NCBI RefSeq assembly: GCF_009547075.1
Contig: NZ_WIPH01000004.1
Coordinates: forward strand, 1 to 64,000
Direction: 5' to 3'
Source of the DNA: Gluconobacter aidae
Lineage (GTDB): Bacteria; Pseudomonadota; Alphaproteobacteria; Acetobacterales; Acetobacteraceae
DNA: 64,000 bases
This document shows positions 62,750 to 64,000 of the stretch, piece after piece. The notes under the pieces are model-generated. The model searched no databases. It was not told the origin of the DNA and was given only the letters and a program-made list of their open reading frames with translations. The position numbers and the translations under genes were made by a program. Each line of letters opens with the position of its first letter. Positions within the stretch are counted from its first letter, which is position 1.

Positions 62750-64000
62750 TGCGTGTTCGCAGGATCCTTCTTCGTGTCGCGGCCGGTCTGGTCATCGTGC
62801 CCGTGGGGCTTGTGGCCGTGGCGGTTACGGGTGTTCTGATCGGAATCAACATCTCACCCGGTCAGCGCCTGATCGAGCGCAGGATCGGCCCGCTGACGGG
62901 GGGCATGGTCGAGATTTCCGGTCTTTCGGGCTTTCTGCCGCATCATCTGGCGGTGGCGAAACTGCTCATCAAGGATACGAAAGGCCCCTGGATCGAGCTG
63001 GACAATGCCGATCTGAAATGGTCGCCGCTGTCGCTGCTGCATCTGGATGCGAAGATCACCAGTCTGAGCGCCTCCCGGGTCGCCGTCCTGCGCAAGATGG
63101 TCTCCGCTCCGGATACGACGCCTGCAAAGCCCACGACGACCAGCACGGCACCGTCGAAGCTGCATCTGCGTGTCGATCTGGCATCGCTGCATGTCGGGCG
63201 GCTGGAGATCGGGCCGGACTATACCGTCACGCCGACGGCTTTCTCGCTGGATGGTCACGCCCATATCCACAGCATCGCGCCGTTTCTGGACGGCGTGACG
63301 GTGAAGACGCTGCCGGTCATGGATGTGGCGCTGGCGATGAAACGGCTCGATCAGCCGGGCAGCCTGACGCTGAACGTGCAGACGCCGAAGAAGCGGATTG
63401 CAGTTGGGGTGCGGTTTCAGGAAGGCAGCAGCGGCTTTGTCACGACGCTGGGCCAGATGCCGCAGCTCGACCCGCTGGATCTGCACCTGAACCTCAACGG
63501 GCCGCGCACGGCGTCCGTGCTGGATTTCGGACTGGTCGCTGGCCCCATCAAGGCTTCGGCCAATGGTACGATGAACCTGCTGACGCGTGTCGGGGACCTG
63601 CATGCAAAGGCCAACGCGCCGTCCATGACGCTGCGCCCCGGGATTGCGTGGAATGCCATCGCGCTCGATACGGATCTGCATGGGCCGCTGACGGCGCCGA
63701 ACGGGCAGGGTGTTCTGGATATCGACTCCCTGAGCGCGGCGGGTGCCGGGATCGGGCATCTGCATGCACAGTTCGAGGGCGTCGAGAGCGACCAGCCTGA
63801 TGATGCGGCGGGCCATCTGACAGCGTCTCTGGATGGGCTGAAAATCCCGGGCTCCCAGCCCACGCTTCTGGCCGCGGCTCCCCTGACGCTGGATGTTCTG
63901 GCGCACCCGCTGGCGCCATCCGCGCCAATCGTGGCGAAGCTGGATCATCCGCTGCTTCATGCTACGGCAACAGTGGATCTGAAGCCTGCTGCGAAAGGAC
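62749..64000 (+). CDS. tamB: Translocation and assembly module TamB (partial, 3' end outside window)
   Basis: 417 codons visible, frame open at the right edge. It starts in the tamA stop codon (TGATG). A cytoplasmic Arg-rich start (RVRRILLRV) and one membrane helix (about 8-32, AAGLVIVPVGLVAVAVTGVLIG) lead into a periplasmic, beta-rich AsmA/TamB-type array (VEISGLSGFLPHHLAVAKLLIKD, LDNADLKWSPLSLL). Full TamB proteins run well over 1000 residues, ending in a DUF490 domain that lies outside. It bridges the inner membrane to TamA and may carry phospholipids. Confidence 0.92.
   Translation, partial: MRVRRILLRVAAGLVIVPVGLVAVAVTGVLIGINISPGQRLIERRIGPLTGGMVEISGLSGFLPHHLAVAKLLIKDTKGPWIELDNADLKWSPLSLLHLDAKITSLSASRVAVLRKMVSAPDTTPAKPTTTSTAPSKLHLRVDLASLHVGRLEIGPDYTVTPTAFSLDGHAHIHSIAPFLDGVTVKTLPVMDVALAMKRLDQPGSLTLNVQTPKKRIAVGVRFQEGSSGFVTTLGQMPQLDPLDLHLNLNGPRTASVLDFGLVAGPIKASANGTMNLLTRVGDLHAKANAPSMTLRPGIAWNAIALDTDLHGPLTAPNGQGVLDIDSLSAAGAGIGHLHAQFEGVESDQPDDAAGHLTASLDGLKIPGSQPTLLAAAPLTLDVLAHPLAPSAPIVAKLDHPLLHATATVDLKPAAKG

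Noticed and set aside
1-64000. CRISPR arrays, prophage, integrases, toxin-antitoxin or known defence genes
   Set aside because: Looked for on both strands; no regularly spaced repeats, no recombinase or capsid genes and no recognisable toxin pair were found. The lone HNH gene lacks partners.

Overview
The window is a dense, wholly chromosomal stretch (about 60% G+C by eye) of a Gram-negative alphaproteobacterium. It has lipid A, Kdo, BamB, LolA and TamA/TamB genes, an alphaproteobacterial-type GshA, an MbfA-type membrane ferritin and an Fe-dependent class Ia ribonucleotide reductase. From overall gene content, codon use and the sugar transporters I infer an acetic acid bacterium (Acetobacteraceae), most likely Gluconobacter or a close relative. 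That is recognition, not proof. I see no rRNA, tRNA, insertion sequence, prophage, integrase or CRISPR array.

Layout. 1-3582: a CHRD-domain exported protein cut by the window edge, an HNH nuclease, GluQ, and argH with a tiny LptM-like lipoprotein gene. 3598-5470: three consecutive TlpA-like thioredoxin-fold proteins. 5489-13500: one long, tightly packed plus-strand run (N-formylglutamate amidohydrolase-like, aroE, coaE, dnaQ, GT9 and GT4 glycosyltransferases, a glutamine-dependent asparagine synthase, a dihydroorotase). 13546-17933: two small envelope proteins, then a YfgM-like protein, BamB and Der. 18065-20870: two MFS transporters. 20839-28623: an ETF-beta-type methyltransferase, ubiA, rsmE, gshA, mbfA, lolA, rsmI and an LpoA/LppC-like lipoprotein ending in a clear terminator. 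28655-33774: lipid A block (LpxL-type acyltransferase, LpxK, a DUF374-WaaA fusion) plus an alginate-lyase-fold protein. 33817-38570: a stress protein, pdxH, an SRPBCC-like protein, fabI, aroC and an OsmC protein. 38571-41930: nrdAB behind two NrdR-box-like sites. 41953-49028: a TrmN6-like methyltransferase, a polyprenyl diphosphate synthase, murI-pyrE, a small unknown gene under a Fur-box-like site, gltA, sixA, chorismate mutase and a phosphoesterase. 49141-54982: two tandem DsbA proteins followed by a 1511-residue SMC. 55038-60277: the classic plsC / miaB-phoH-ybeY-corC block. 60551-64000: tamA and a truncated tamB.

Much of the window serves the cell envelope: LPS synthesis, outer-membrane protein and lipoprotein traffic, exported thiol chemistry (three TlpA-like and two DsbA-like proteins, mostly with twin-arginine-like signals), peptidoglycan precursors and quinone side chains. 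The rest is core metabolism, RNA modification and chromosome maintenance. I did not find a convincing new defence or mobile system. The most interesting items are the TlpA triplet, the unknown gene behind a Fur-like operator, the DUF374-WaaA fusion, the PL7-fold protein that appears to lack its catalytic residues, and the glycosyltransferase/amidotransferase trio inside a housekeeping operon.
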